Shown here: positions 15,861-25,135 of the stretch, one piece after another
Layout of the letters: every line of letters starts with the position of its first letter
How positions within the stretch are numbered: the stretch's first letter is position 1
From: an uncultured Aquimarina sp.
GTDB lineage: Bacteria; Bacteroidota; Bacteroidia; Flavobacteriales; Flavobacteriaceae
Assembly: GCF_947496855.1 (NCBI RefSeq)
Contig: NZ_CANMED010000001.1
Span: 124,001-188,000 of the forward strand
Length of the DNA stretch: 64,000 bases
Reading direction: 5' to 3'
The notes under the pieces: model-generated
Seen by the model: the letters and a program-made list of their open reading frames with translations, nothing else
Told to the model about the DNA's origin: nothing
Database searches by the model: none
Translations under genes and position numbers: made by a program

Positions 15861-16874
15861 ATGCATAGTAATGATAAAACTGGAATTAAAGAATATACTG
15901 CTTGTGATGGACGTTACAATACCATGAAATACAGAAGATCTGGTAGAAGTGGAGTGCTTTTACCTTCGATATCTTTGGGTTTATGGCATAACTTCGGGTC
16001 TGTAGATAGTATTCATAATGCCAGAGAAATTCTTAGATGTGCTTTTGATCTGGGGATTACTCATTTTGACCTTGCTAATAATTATGGGCCATCGTATGGA
16101 TCTGCAGAAGAAAATTTTGGGTTGCTGTATAAGAAAGATTTTCTATCATATAGAGATGAACTTTTTATTGCTACAAAAGCTGGATACGATATGTGGCCTG
16201 GTCCTTATGGAAATTGGGGATCTCGAAAATATTTAATAGCGAGTTTAGATCAAAGTCTTCAGCGTATGGGATTAGATTATGTTGATGTTTTTTATCACCA
16301 TAGACCAGATCCTGAAACACCATTAGAAGAAACGATGACGGCATTAGCTGATATTGTAAGACAAGGAAAAGCACTATATATAGGTATTTCTAATTATCAA
16401 CCAGAAGAAACCGCCAGAGCGGCCAAATTATTAAAAGAAATGAATGTTCCGTTTATATTACATCAAGCTAGATATTCGATTTTTGATAGATGGATAGAAG
16501 AAGGTTTGTTAGATACTTTAGAAGAAACAGGAACAGGATGTATTGCATTTTCTCCACTTGCCCAAGGAATGCTTACGGATAAATATCTTAAAGGAATACC
16601 AACGAACTCTAGAGTAGCTAAGAGTTTTACCTATTTAGATGAAAATCAGTTAAACAGTAAGATAGAAAAAATTCAAGGGCTTACAGAAATAGCAAATCAA
16701 CGAGGGCAAAAATTATCACAGATGGCAATCGCATGGATTCTGAGGAAATCACAGGTTTGCTCTGTACTTATTGGAGCTAGTTCAGCAGATCAGTTAAAAG
16801 AAAATGTAAAATCTCTGGAACAACTCCAGTTTTCTGAAGAGGAACTACAATTGATAGATAGATTCTCTAAATAA
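15861..16874 (+). CDS. aldo/keto reductase (YghZ-type, L-glyceraldehyde 3-phosphate reductase-like)
   Basis: A 337-residue NADPH-dependent TIM-barrel oxidoreductase. YghZ-like features are MKYRRSGRSGVLLPSISLGLW, FDLANNYGPSYGSAEENFG (Asp and Tyr of the tetrad), ATKAGYDMWPGPYGNWGSRK (Lys) and DVFYHHRPDP (His). IAFSPLAQGMLTDKYL and VLIGASSADQL mark the C-terminal cofactor site. In enterics this enzyme detoxifies L-glyceraldehyde 3-phosphate and methylglyoxal; a similar role is inferred. The 21 residues before MKYRR are extra, but the promoter spacing supports the upstream start. Confidence 0.9.
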   Translation: MHSNDKTGIKEYTACDGRYNTMKYRRSGRSGVLLPSISLGLWHNFGSVDSIHNAREILRCAFDLGITHFDLANNYGPSYGSAEENFGLLYKKDFLSYRDELFIATKAGYDMWPGPYGNWGSRKYLIASLDQSLQRMGLDYVDVFYHHRPDPETPLEETMTALADIVRQGKALYIGISNYQPEETARAAKLLKEMNVPFILHQARYSIFDRWIEEGLLDTLEETGTGCIAFSPLAQGMLTDKYLKGIPTNSRVAKSFTYLDENQLNSKIEKIQGLTEIANQRGQKLSQMAIAWILRKSQVCSVLIGASSADQLKENVKSLEQLQFSEEELQLIDRFSK

Positions 16875-16950
16875 GTTCGATAATAAAAAAAATAATTGTT
16901 TGATAAAGTGTTTTGCCTAAACGGAATTTAAATACAGCCAAAAAAAGAAT

Positions 16951-17661
16951 TTACATAGTTTCTAACCTATTAAGAACTTCAGTTTTATAATTTCTGCTGA
17001 TTGGGATTGATTTATTATTAAGAACCAGTTCTTCATTAGAAAAAGAATCTATTCTATTTATAGAAATTATAAAAGAACGATGTGTTCTCATAAACTGTTG
17101 GATAGGTAGTTTAGCTTCGATGTTGCTGATTGTTTCTCTGGTTACGATAGTAGCGTTATCACAGTGAATTTTTAGATAATCATTATAACTTTCTACATAA
17201 ATTATTTCTGAAAAATCTACTTTTTTCATCCTTCGATCGGATCTGACAAAAATAAAATCATTTGGTTTCACTTCCAGAGTTTTTACTGGCGAAGCTTTAT
17301 GATGTATCTCGAAGTAATTATTTACTGCATTTAGAAGACGTTCAAAAGAAATCGGTTTTAATAAATAATCTACTGCGTGTAGGTCAAATCCATCAATGGC
17401 GTATTCTCTATATGCAGTAGTGAATATGATTTTTATCTCCTTATTAATAGATTTGGCAAAAGAAATCCCAGATATTTCTGGCATATTAATATCTAGAAAT
17501 ATAAGGTCTACTTTTTGTGAGTTAATATGATTAAAAGCCTCTAGCGCATTATTGCAAGTAGCAATAACTTCGATACGATCGATTTTTGCTAAATGGTTTG
17601 CAATAATATCTCTTGCAGTAGATTCATCATCTACTATGATACATGATATATTAGAACTCAT
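16951..17661 (-). CDS. LytTR response regulator (pair 1)
   Basis: A 236-residue response regulator: receiver domain 1-120 with acidic pocket VDDE and phosphoacceptor Asp in LIFLDINMPEISG, and a conserved Lys in LLKPISF. A LytTR DNA-binding domain follows at about 135-236 (FVRSDRRMKKVDFSEIIYVES, then MRTHRSFIISINRID and ISRNYK). LytTR domains bind imperfect direct repeats. It overlaps its sensor kinase gene by 11 bp. A closely similar regulator lies at 30166, so the window has two paralogous systems; the targets may be the neighbouring MotA/ExbB-like gene and hydrolase. Confidence 0.95.
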   Translation of the reverse strand: MSSNISCIIVDDESTARDIIANHLAKIDRIEVIATCNNALEAFNHINSQKVDLIFLDINMPEISGISFAKSINKEIKIIFTTAYREYAIDGFDLHAVDYLLKPISFERLLNAVNNYFEIHHKASPVKTLEVKPNDFIFVRSDRRMKKVDFSEIIYVESYNDYLKIHCDNATIVTRETISNIEAKLPIQQFMRTHRSFIISINRIDSFSNEELVLNNKSIPISRNYKTEVLNRLETM

Positions 17662-18739
17662 TAGTAGGTATTTTTAGATTTTTTAAGATTAATTCCACAG
17701 TATACCAATTCTGATCTTTCGAAATTTTAAGCTCATGATCTTCTTTATATACTAATGATAATCGTTTTTTTATATTACTTAATCCTATTCCGTTTTTATC
17801 TTTTTCTGTAAAAGTGTGAACAGAATTTTTTATTAAAAAGTGAATTTCATTATCGACACATTTTAAATACATGTGTATGGATAATTTTTGGTTTGTAATC
17901 TGTCCATGTTTAAAACTATTTTCTACAAAAGGAATTAGTAACATCGGAGCTACTTGAGAGGTACTTTTTATATTTTCAAAATCTAAAGAGATATCGAGCA
18001 CATCACTAAAACGCATTTTTTCTAAAGCTACATAATCTTCGATATGATTTATTTCTTCTTGTAGAGAAACTAAGGGTTTATCAGATTGGTAGAGTAGATA
18101 GTCTAATAAATTGGAAAGTTTCAATATCATTTCCGGAGTATCTTCAGATTTCTTTAAAGCAAAACCATATAAAGTATTTAAAGTATTAAATAAGAAGTGT
18201 GGATGTATTTGCATTTTTAAGTAATTCAACTCCTGTTCTTTAAGCTTTAATTGGGCTTCTAAAATTCTGTTTTTAAGTTCTTGGTTATCAGAGGTAGATT
18301 TGTAATTATGTTGCGCTAGGCTCAAAGCACTAGCGATAAAAACAACGAAATAAACCGCAATAAAAGGGAATAAGGGGCTTCTAGTCATTGGAGCCATTCC
18401 TTCATATTTAAGGGATGATAAAAAAATCAACCCATAAAAGAACGAAATGACAATAAAGAAAGCAGAAATGATGATGGTATATACACAATATAATATGAAT
18501 AGAAGATATTTTTCTTTGATTAAGTATTTTGGAATTAAGACTTCGGTAGCTGTATATGTAGTACCAATAGTTACTGGCATTAGAAATAGAGAGAAAGAAA
18601 AAACATAATTAATATTCTCTGTATTATGACCAAAAAAATAACTATAACATAATAGCACAGCCACCCAAAAGATGATATGCAATAGTAGTTTGACAATTTT
18701 TTTAAGGATAAAATCTCTAGAAACCATATTAGCGTGCAA
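17651..18739 (-). CDS. LytS/YehU-type sensor histidine kinase (pair 1)
   Basis: A 362-residue membrane kinase. Four hydrophobic segments lie in residues about 15-150 and are followed by a coiled linker (LKNRILEAQLKLKEQELNYLK). The His_kinase domain has the phosphoacceptor in MQIHPHFLFNTLNTLYGFAL. An HATPase with VAPMLLIPFVENSFKHG and NGIGLSNIKKRL completes it. There is no periplasmic sensor domain, so the signal is probably sensed in or at the membrane. It overlaps the response regulator by 11 bp. A second in-frame Met at residue 5 is an alternative start. Confidence 0.93.
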   Translation of the reverse strand: MHANMVSRDFILKKIVKLLLHIIFWVAVLLCYSYFFGHNTENINYVFSFSLFLMPVTIGTTYTATEVLIPKYLIKEKYLLFILYCVYTIIISAFFIVISFFYGLIFLSSLKYEGMAPMTRSPLFPFIAVYFVVFIASALSLAQHNYKSTSDNQELKNRILEAQLKLKEQELNYLKMQIHPHFLFNTLNTLYGFALKKSEDTPEMILKLSNLLDYLLYQSDKPLVSLQEEINHIEDYVALEKMRFSDVLDISLDFENIKSTSQVAPMLLIPFVENSFKHGQITNQKLSIHMYLKCVDNEIHFLIKNSVHTFTEKDKNGIGLSNIKKRLSLVYKEDHELKISKDQNWYTVELILKNLKIPTNEF

Positions 18740-18905
18740 TATCCGTAATTTTTGTTTTTCAAACCTTATTTTTGGATGAATAACCGAATTAAGACTCTTT
18801 TTAGCTAAGTCTACAGAATATTTCCATATGCAGTATAGATTAAGTTAAAAGTTCCTTGAATCTGGTAATTGAGCGAAAAAAAAATAGTCTGAGAATTTTA
18901 GATAG

Positions 18906-18913
18906 TAGTTTTG
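18906..18913 (+). promoter_or_regulatory. -7 box (TAGTTTTG) before the MotA/ExbB-like gene
   Basis: A perfect TAnnTTTG 29 bp before the ATG at 18943, in the divergent spacer shared with the LytTR kinase gene. Confidence 0.5.
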
Positions 18914-18942
18914 AGTATGTTTAATTTAAAAAAATTATACCC

Positions 18943-19362
18943 ATGGTATCACTAATTATTAATGAATCAGTAGAAAGTCATTCGTTTATCGCTCATACAG
19001 TTCATTTATTACATGATGGAGGATTGTTTTTTATGTTACCAATATTAGCAACACTATTTTTGGTGTTGTTCTTAATTATCAGGAATGTTATAATTTTGAA
19101 AAAAGGAAAAAACCTTCCGATTAAGTATATTAAAATAATTAATTCTATTGGTCTTATGATATTGGTCTGGGGAGTTTTGGGTCAGTTACTTGGTTTGGTA
19201 CAAGCATTAGATACGATCGAGTTTTTAGGTGAAATTTCTACAGCACGATTAGCAGGAGGGCTTAAAGTTTCTGCGTTACCTACTATGTTTGGTTGTCTTG
19301 TTTTTGTAATATCAAGGGTTGCGACAATTATCTTCACTTGGATCGGTAAAGAGTCGGAATAA
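18943..19362 (+). CDS. MotA/TolQ/ExbB-like membrane protein
   Basis: A 139-residue protein with hydrophobic segments at about 28-50, 66-88 and 108-130. The section IGLMILVWGVLGQLLGLVQALD and the later ARLAGGLKVSALPTMFGCLVFVISR match the conserved pore helices of MotA/TolQ/ExbB proton channels, but it is shorter than true ExbB and lacks the cytoplasmic loop. No ExbD/TolR partner is adjacent. It is divergent from the LytTR sensor and may be its regulon member. A proton-channel role is uncertain. Confidence 0.7.
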   Translation: MVSLIINESVESHSFIAHTVHLLHDGGLFFMLPILATLFLVLFLIIRNVIILKKGKNLPIKYIKIINSIGLMILVWGVLGQLLGLVQALDTIEFLGEISTARLAGGLKVSALPTMFGCLVFVISRVATIIFTWIGKESE

Positions 19363-19519
19363 TAGAGATTTCTTAAAACTACTTACCAATAGAAAATATA
19401 TAACCTTATCTGGTTGTATAGATATTTAAAACTAAAAAAAGACATCTGAATTTTTGATCGAATTTTTTTTTGATCAGATAATTAGTTGTAGCATTTTTTA
19501 ATACATAAAAAAGCAAGAT

Positions 19520-20845
19520 ATGATTAAAAAAATAATAATAGTGGTTCTTTTAATGAACATCCCGACCATACAAGCACAAACATTTAACAAAGAAAGAATA
19601 GATAGCTTATTTAATCTGTTAGAAATTCATAATCAAGGAATGGGTAGCATTTCTATTTATAAAAACGGAAAAGAAGTCTATAAAAACTCCATAGGATATC
19701 TTGATGTAGAAAATAAAATTGTTTCAAATTCAAAAACTAAATATAGAATTGGTTCTATTACTAAAACTTTCACAGCTACTTTGATTATGCAGTTAGTAGA
19801 TGAAAAGAAATTAAGCTTAGGCACTTTTTTAGTTGATTATTTTCCAGAAGTGTCTAATGCTAATAAGATCACAATAGAACACATGCTACGTCATCGCAGT
19901 GGTTTATTTAATTTAACCGAAGATGAAGATTTTATGAAATGGATGTTGGTTCCAAATACTAGGAAACAAATGTTAGATAGAATAGTAAAAAGAGAGGTTG
20001 ATTTTCAGCCAGATGAAAAAACTGCATATTCTAATACGAACTATTTGTTACTTTCTTATATAGCCGAAGAAATTGAGGGTAAAACCTATTCGGAAATTTT
20101 GGAATCAAGAATTATAAAGCCTTTGGGTTTAAAAAGAACCAACTATGGTAGAAAAATTAATACAAAAGGAAATGAGGCATTATCATATGTAAGAGAAGAT
20201 ACTCAATGGAGATTGGTAGAAAATGCAACCGATATGAGTGTTCCAGTAGGTGCAGGTGCAATAGTTTCTACACCAACAGAATTAAATACATTTTATGACA
20301 GTTTATTTTCTGGAAAATTAGTATCCAAAATTTCTTTAGAACAAATGATAGATACATCTACCGGAATGGGAATTGGGCTAGGAGGGGAAACGTTTTTTGA
20401 TAAACAAGCATATGGACATAATGGAGGTATAGATGGATTCCAATCACTTACATTGTATGTGCCAGATGATAAAATAACTATTTCATATATAGGAAATGGA
20501 GTCGTGATGTCTCCAAATAATTTTATCGTTAATGTATTGAAAAGTTACTATGATGAAGCGTATGAACTTCCAAAGTTTGAAGGGAAAATACAATTAAAAA
20601 CTGAAGCTTTAGATGTTTATTTAGGGGTTTACACTAGCGAGTCATTTCCTTTTCAGATTACTATTAGAAAAGATAATACAGTCCTAATCGTTGAAGCAAA
20701 GGATGGACCTACATTTCCTTTAGAAGCTTATACAAAAAATGGATTTAAATCAGATAGAGCAGGAGCATTGTTAAATTTTAACCCTATTGAAAACAAAATG
20801 ATTTTAGAATTAAATGGAAACAAGGTGAATTTTATAAAAAAGTAA
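19520..20845 (+). CDS. secreted serine hydrolase, class C beta-lactamase/PBP family
   Basis: A 441-residue exported enzyme with a signal peptide ending near TIQAQ. The beta-lactamase/DD-peptidase fold is clear: Ser79-x-x-Lys82 in GSITKTF, Tyr170-Ser-Asn172 in AYSNTNYLLL, and the KTG-equivalent His300-Asn-Gly-Gly. A C-terminal lipocalin-like extension (about 350-441, LDVYLGVYTSESFPFQITIRK) is typical of esterase or D-aminopeptidase relatives. Substrate class (peptide, ester or beta-lactam) cannot be decided. It follows the MotA/ExbB-like gene by 157 bp. Confidence 0.88.
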   Translation: MIKKIIIVVLLMNIPTIQAQTFNKERIDSLFNLLEIHNQGMGSISIYKNGKEVYKNSIGYLDVENKIVSNSKTKYRIGSITKTFTATLIMQLVDEKKLSLGTFLVDYFPEVSNANKITIEHMLRHRSGLFNLTEDEDFMKWMLVPNTRKQMLDRIVKREVDFQPDEKTAYSNTNYLLLSYIAEEIEGKTYSEILESRIIKPLGLKRTNYGRKINTKGNEALSYVREDTQWRLVENATDMSVPVGAGAIVSTPTELNTFYDSLFSGKLVSKISLEQMIDTSTGMGIGLGGETFFDKQAYGHNGGIDGFQSLTLYVPDDKITISYIGNGVVMSPNNFIVNVLKSYYDEAYELPKFEGKIQLKTEALDVYLGVYTSESFPFQITIRKDNTVLIVEAKDGPTFPLEAYTKNGFKSDRAGALLNFNPIENKMILELNGNKVNFIKK

Positions 20846-20892
20846 AATACACCAAATGATCTCTTTATATTTTAATTCTTAGCATAGGAATG

Positions 20893-20929
20893 ATACAGCA
20901 AATTTTCTTCTGTAGAAAATTTGCTGTAT
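20893..20929 (+). terminator. 15-bp perfect stem-loop after the serine hydrolase
   Basis: ATACAGCAAATTTTC / GAAAATTTGCTGTAT with a 7-nt loop, followed by AAAAAGC rather than a T-run. It may be a 3' end stabiliser or a weak terminator. Confidence 0.5.
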
Positions 20930-20947
20930 AAAAAGCTTTGTCTGTAA

Positions 20948-20964
20948 GGTTAACAGGTTTAACC
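20948..20964. promoter_or_regulatory. inverted repeat before the GH26 gene
   Basis: GGTTAA-N5-TTAACC lies 12 bp before the GH26 start codon. It is a candidate operator from position only. Confidence 0.3.
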
Positions 20965-20976
20965 GACTAAAAGATT

Positions 20977-22095
20977 ATGAAGAAAATCTTTTCAGTATTT
21001 ATTGTTTTGGTTTTTGTAAACTGTTCTACTGATGAAGAAAGTTTATTTGATCCTAATGCTGAAAGGAATCCACCTATACTTATTAATGATGGTGTTTTTG
21101 CTGATGATAATTTATGTCAGGAAGCTAAAGATTTATATGCTAGGTTACTAACATCAACGCAAAATGGAATTGCTTTTGGTCAACAAGAACCCTTTGGTAC
21201 AGGTAATAATTTTCCTATGCCAGATAGACTCGATCAAGATTTTATAGAAGTAGCTAATGATTACCCAGCAATTGCTGGTTTTGATCTGGAATTGATAAGC
21301 CTACAAAATTCTCTATTTATTGATGAATTTATCGAAAAATTCACTAGAACAGTTGTAGATGCTCACGAAAATGGAAGTATCATTACCATGACTTGGCATA
21401 TGGTAAACCCAAATAATTCAGCGGGTGTTTTAACAGCGGTAGTGCCCGATATGTTAGAAGGAGGAATGTATAGAGACAAATTTTTAGATAACTTAACAAA
21501 AGCCTCAATACTGCTTAAAAACTTAAAAGATTCTGAAGGAAATCCAATTCCAATATTGTTTCGACCGTGGCATGAGATGAATGGTGATTTTTTTTATTGG
21601 GGAGAAGGTTTTAGAACTACAGAAGAGTATATTCAACTTTACAGAGATACAGTCACTATTTTATCCGAAGACTTAGATGTACATAATCTTATTTATATAT
21701 ATGCGCCTAACTGGGTTTCGTCTTCCTCGGAATATATGAGGAATTACCCAGGAGATGATTATGTAGATATGTTAGGTATCGATGTATATGATTTTAAGAA
21801 TGGAAACTTTTTACAAAGTGCTTTAATAAATTTACAGATAGTGGAAGATATAGCCACTAGTAAAAACATGCTTTTTGCACTTACTGAAACGGGATTAGAA
21901 AATGTAACACAAAATGATTGGTGGACAGAAAGTCTTTATAAAGCAATAAGAAGTAGTAGTATCACTTACGCTTTGATATGGAGGAACGATACTCCTTCTT
22001 TTTTTCATGCTCCATTTTTAGGACACTCGTCAGTTCCTAATTATAGAGAGTTTTTATCCAAAGATATTATTTTGTTAAGCCAAGATATTCAATAG
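20977..22095 (+). CDS. GH26 beta-mannanase-like lipoprotein
   Basis: A 372-residue lipoprotein (MKKIFSVFIVLVFVNC, Cys16) with a glycoside hydrolase family 26 TIM barrel. FGQQEPFGTG, PAIAGFDLEL and ITMTWHMVNPNN are early-strand markers. Glu200 in RPWHEMNG is the predicted acid/base and Glu304 in ALTETGLE the nucleophile, with the conserved active-site WHM also present. GH26 enzymes hydrolyse beta-1,4-mannan or related beta-glucan. No SusC/SusD pair is nearby, so it may act as a stand-alone surface enzyme. It fits a polysaccharide-degrading marine lifestyle. Confidence 0.92.
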   Translation: MKKIFSVFIVLVFVNCSTDEESLFDPNAERNPPILINDGVFADDNLCQEAKDLYARLLTSTQNGIAFGQQEPFGTGNNFPMPDRLDQDFIEVANDYPAIAGFDLELISLQNSLFIDEFIEKFTRTVVDAHENGSIITMTWHMVNPNNSAGVLTAVVPDMLEGGMYRDKFLDNLTKASILLKNLKDSEGNPIPILFRPWHEMNGDFFYWGEGFRTTEEYIQLYRDTVTILSEDLDVHNLIYIYAPNWVSSSSEYMRNYPGDDYVDMLGIDVYDFKNGNFLQSALINLQIVEDIATSKNMLFALTETGLENVTQNDWWTESLYKAIRSSSITYALIWRNDTPSFFHAPFLGHSSVPNYREFLSKDIILLSQDIQ

Positions 22096-22253
22096 ATTGA
22101 TACTGCTAAAGTAGTAGAAAACAGATCATGAAAAGCGCACTTATTACTAAGTATTACTTCATCTCAAAAAAATGAAAACATCAATTATTTTAAAAAAATA
22201 ACTTTATATAGAATCTATCAATTATAATATACAATATAGAGTTAGAGTCTTAA

Positions 22254-22496
22254 TTAGTTTTTATGAGAACCATCACAATAGGGTGGATTACTAGTTTTCT
22301 TACAAGTACATAAATAAGCTTCTTTAGCTTCGTCTACACTAAAAATTATAGGATTCGTTGCTTTTTCTTTTTTGTGGTTACCATTACAGAATGGTTGATC
22401 TACACTATGTCCACAAGTGCACCAAGCGTAATTCTTATCGGCTTCTAACTGACAAGGAATAGGAGCGTCTCCGCCTCTTATATTGTTTTCTTTCAT
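22254..22496 (-). CDS. tandem CDGSH iron-sulfur domain protein
   Basis: An 80-residue protein with two CDGSH-type [2Fe-2S] motifs, each using three Cys and one His. The first is CTCGHSVDQPFCNGNH (with N instead of D and S in CDGSH) and the second is CTCKKTSNPPYCDGSH. Tandem small CDGSH proteins are common in bacteria and are thought to act in redox or cluster transfer. It is cytoplasmic, with no signal. It lies just downstream of the ABC exporter and reads in the same direction. Confidence 0.92.
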   Translation of the reverse strand: MKENNIRGGDAPIPCQLEADKNYAWCTCGHSVDQPFCNGNHKKEKATNPIIFSVDEAKEAYLCTCKKTSNPPYCDGSHKN

Positions 22497-22549
22497 AGAT
22501 TTATATTTTAATATTTCTAAAAATATTAAATCTTGAGTTAAGAATTAAT

Positions 22550-24325
22550 CTAAATTCTAGACTGATAGGTATATAGATCAAAATATCTACCTTCTGAAGC
22601 GATCAGTTCCTCATGAGTTCCTCTTTCGGCAATATTTCCAGATTCAATGACTAAGATTTGATCTGCTTTTTTGATTGTACTTAATCTATGTGCTATCACA
22701 AAAGTAGTACGTCCTTTCATTAATTCACTCAAACTTTTCTGTATTAGTGCTTCACTTTCTGTATCTAAATTGGAGGTAGCTTCATCCAAAATTATGATTT
22801 TTGGATCTGCAAGAATTGCACGGGCAATAGCTATACGTTGTCTTTGTCCTCCGGATAATTTCACACCACGTTCTCCTATTAAAGTATCTAATCCTTCATC
22901 AAAACGATCTGTGAATTCATTTACATAAGCAGCTTTTATTGCCTTTTGTAATTGTTCTTCTGAAGCATTAGGTCTGGGGAATAAGATATTTGCTCGAATT
23001 GTACCTTCAAATAAGAATTCATCCTGTAATACAACTCCCAGATTTCTTCGATAACTGCTAAGGTTTACTTTGGAAATATCGTGACTATCAATAGTAATAA
23101 GACCAGATTTCGGATTAAGGAAAGTAGCTGATAAGCCGGCAATTGTGGATTTACCAGAACCAGAACTTCCTACTAACGCAGTAACTGTTCCAGAAGTAGC
23201 TCTAAAACTAATGTTATGTAATACCTCTTTTCCTTCTTCATAGGCAAAAGATACATCGTCGAAGATAATATCTCCTTTAATATTTTCTAATTGTATTGTT
23301 CGATTTTCAGGATCTTCTTCAGGATCCATATTCATCAATTCTTCGGTGCGATCAAGACCAGCTAAAGCTTCAGTTAGTTGACTACCAATATTACTCATTT
23401 GTACGATAGGAGCAATCATAAATGCTAAATACATAGTGAAGGATAAAAACTGTCCTGCTGTCATAGTTCCTTCCATCATGTAGTATCCACCAATTCCCAT
23501 AATTCCTGTTGTGGCGATACCTGCTAATAAAAAGGTAGAGGAACTAGTCATTAATGCCGTAGCGGTTAAACTCTTTTTTACATTTTGAAATAAACGATCT
23601 ACACCTTCTTCAAAGACTTTACTTTCTTGCTCCTCTGCACCAAAACCTTTAATCACTCTAACACCAGCGAGTGTTTCCGTTAATCTTCCTTTCACTTCAG
23701 CGTTAATTTTTCCTCTAACTCTAAAAATTGGACGGATATATTTAAATGCTTTTAGAGCTACAATACCAAATAGGGTTATAGGGATAATAACAAAAAGTGT
23801 CATCCATCCATTGATGTCAACTAGTAAAACCACGGATACAATAGCAGTAAATATGCCACCTACTAGCTGAACTAATCCAGTTCCGATTAAATTACGAACA
23901 CCTTCTACATCACTCATGATTCTGGAGACTAAACCTCCTGATTTTGTATTGTCAAAAAAACTAATTGGCAGTGTCAATACTTTTTTCTGTACTTGTGCTC
24001 TAAGTTCAGAAATTAAAAATTGTGCCTGTACACTTAAAACTCGGGTTAACAAAAATGAGGTAGTTGCTTGAATTAATATCGCAGACCCTACAATAATTAG
24101 TAGTTCATACAATTGTCCCATATCCTTACTTGGTACTACATCATCTAAAAGAGTTTTGCTTTTCCAAGGTAAAACCAAACCAGCAACTCGATTGAAAAAA
24201 ATTAGAATAAGCCCAATAAATACCAAACCACGCCTTGGCCAAATTATCGTTTTAAAGGCCTGTAAAATCGAAACTTTTGGTTTTTTTTTATCTTTTGATG
24301 TATTGTTATTTTGAAATTCTCGCAT
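22550..24325 (-). CDS. ABC exporter half-transporter (permease-ATPase fusion)
   Basis: A 591-residue exporter. The transmembrane domain covers about 25-330 with six helices. The ATPase has Walker A GSSGSGKST, Q-loop VLQDEFLFEG, signature LSGGQRQRIAIARA, Walker B IIILDEATS and His switch AHRLST. It belongs to the MsbA/multidrug-lipid group and should work as a homodimer; the substrate is not readable. It starts 3 bp after the stop of the metallo-beta-lactamase gene, so the two are cotranscribed. Coexpression with a lactamase makes a drug or envelope role attractive but unproven. Confidence 0.93.
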   Translation of the reverse strand: MREFQNNNTSKDKKKPKVSILQAFKTIIWPRRGLVFIGLILIFFNRVAGLVLPWKSKTLLDDVVPSKDMGQLYELLIIVGSAILIQATTSFLLTRVLSVQAQFLISELRAQVQKKVLTLPISFFDNTKSGGLVSRIMSDVEGVRNLIGTGLVQLVGGIFTAIVSVVLLVDINGWMTLFVIIPITLFGIVALKAFKYIRPIFRVRGKINAEVKGRLTETLAGVRVIKGFGAEEQESKVFEEGVDRLFQNVKKSLTATALMTSSSTFLLAGIATTGIMGIGGYYMMEGTMTAGQFLSFTMYLAFMIAPIVQMSNIGSQLTEALAGLDRTEELMNMDPEEDPENRTIQLENIKGDIIFDDVSFAYEEGKEVLHNISFRATSGTVTALVGSSGSGKSTIAGLSATFLNPKSGLITIDSHDISKVNLSSYRRNLGVVLQDEFLFEGTIRANILFPRPNASEEQLQKAIKAAYVNEFTDRFDEGLDTLIGERGVKLSGGQRQRIAIARAILADPKIIILDEATSNLDTESEALIQKSLSELMKGRTTFVIAHRLSTIKKADQILVIESGNIAERGTHEELIASEGRYFDLYTYQSRI

Positions 24326-24328
24326 AGT

Positions 24329-25135
24329 CTAATTTTCAGTATTGAAAAGGGAAATAGTATAGTCTAAAAGGCTTTGATCACCATAAGTACCGTGTCCGGG
24401 AATTATAGTTTCTAGATTCGGATATGCTTCTTTAATTTTAGTCACCGTTTTGGACCATTCATTTATAGTAGCATCAGTAAGATTTCCTTTTTTAGCATTT
24501 ATACTCTTGATCATACATCCTCCGAATAATATGCTCTCTTCAGGAAAATAAGATACGATATTATCTTCACTGTGTGCTTCTCCAAAGAATGAGTTGATAA
24601 TAATTTTGTCTTGTAGTTTTAATTCTAAATAATTGTCAAACGTTTGATCAGGTTCTGGAATTCCTTTCTGGATCATAAGTTTTTTAGTATTGTTGCTGGC
24701 AATGGTTGTAATATCATATTTCTTAAAAATTTCGATTCCTTTAGTACAATCCTCGTGAAAATGATTAAAAACAACGCCTTTTATAGTTGTTTTTTGCTCA
24801 TTTCGTAACCAACTAATCAACTCAGTTGTCGCCTTGTCGGTAGCTGGACTGTCAAAAACATAGGCTTCATTGTTATTAAGATATACAAATCCATTACAAG
24901 GAAAGGTAGCTCCATTTTTTAATGTAATATATGAAATGTGAATATAGTTATGATTATTTAACTTGATCATCTGAAGATCTTCAGAAATTTGAATATTCTC
25001 AGGGTTATATGTTTTTTTACAAGAACCAAGAATGGACACTAAAACAACAATAACAACTAGTTTTATGGTATCTTTTATATGGTTAGATAGATTAATATTC
25101 GATATATTCAGAAGTACCTTTTTCACTTTCTTCAT
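24329..25135 (-). CDS. subclass B1-type metallo-beta-lactamase, lipoprotein
   Basis: A 268-residue MBL-fold lipoprotein. The zinc ligands fit subclass B1: His125-x-His127-x-Asp129 followed by Cys130 (NHFHEDC), His188 (GEAHSEDN), Cys207 (FGGCMIK) and His248 (IPGHG). Lys210 and Asn218 (KGNL) match the substrate-binding residues of known B1 enzymes. Residues 1-39 have a long basic start and a lipobox SILGSC (Cys39), suggesting membrane anchoring as seen for NDM-type enzymes. Beta-lactam hydrolysis is inferred, not shown; the FPCNGF loop is unusual. The start overlaps the upstream small gene by 44 bp, as no later Met fits. Confidence 0.85.
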   Translation of the reverse strand: MKKVKKVLLNISNINLSNHIKDTIKLVVIVVLVSILGSCKKTYNPENIQISEDLQMIKLNNHNYIHISYITLKNGATFPCNGFVYLNNNEAYVFDSPATDKATTELISWLRNEQKTTIKGVVFNHFHEDCTKGIEIFKKYDITTIASNNTKKLMIQKGIPEPDQTFDNYLELKLQDKIIINSFFGEAHSEDNIVSYFPEESILFGGCMIKSINAKKGNLTDATINEWSKTVTKIKEAYPNLETIIPGHGTYGDQSLLDYTISLFNTEN

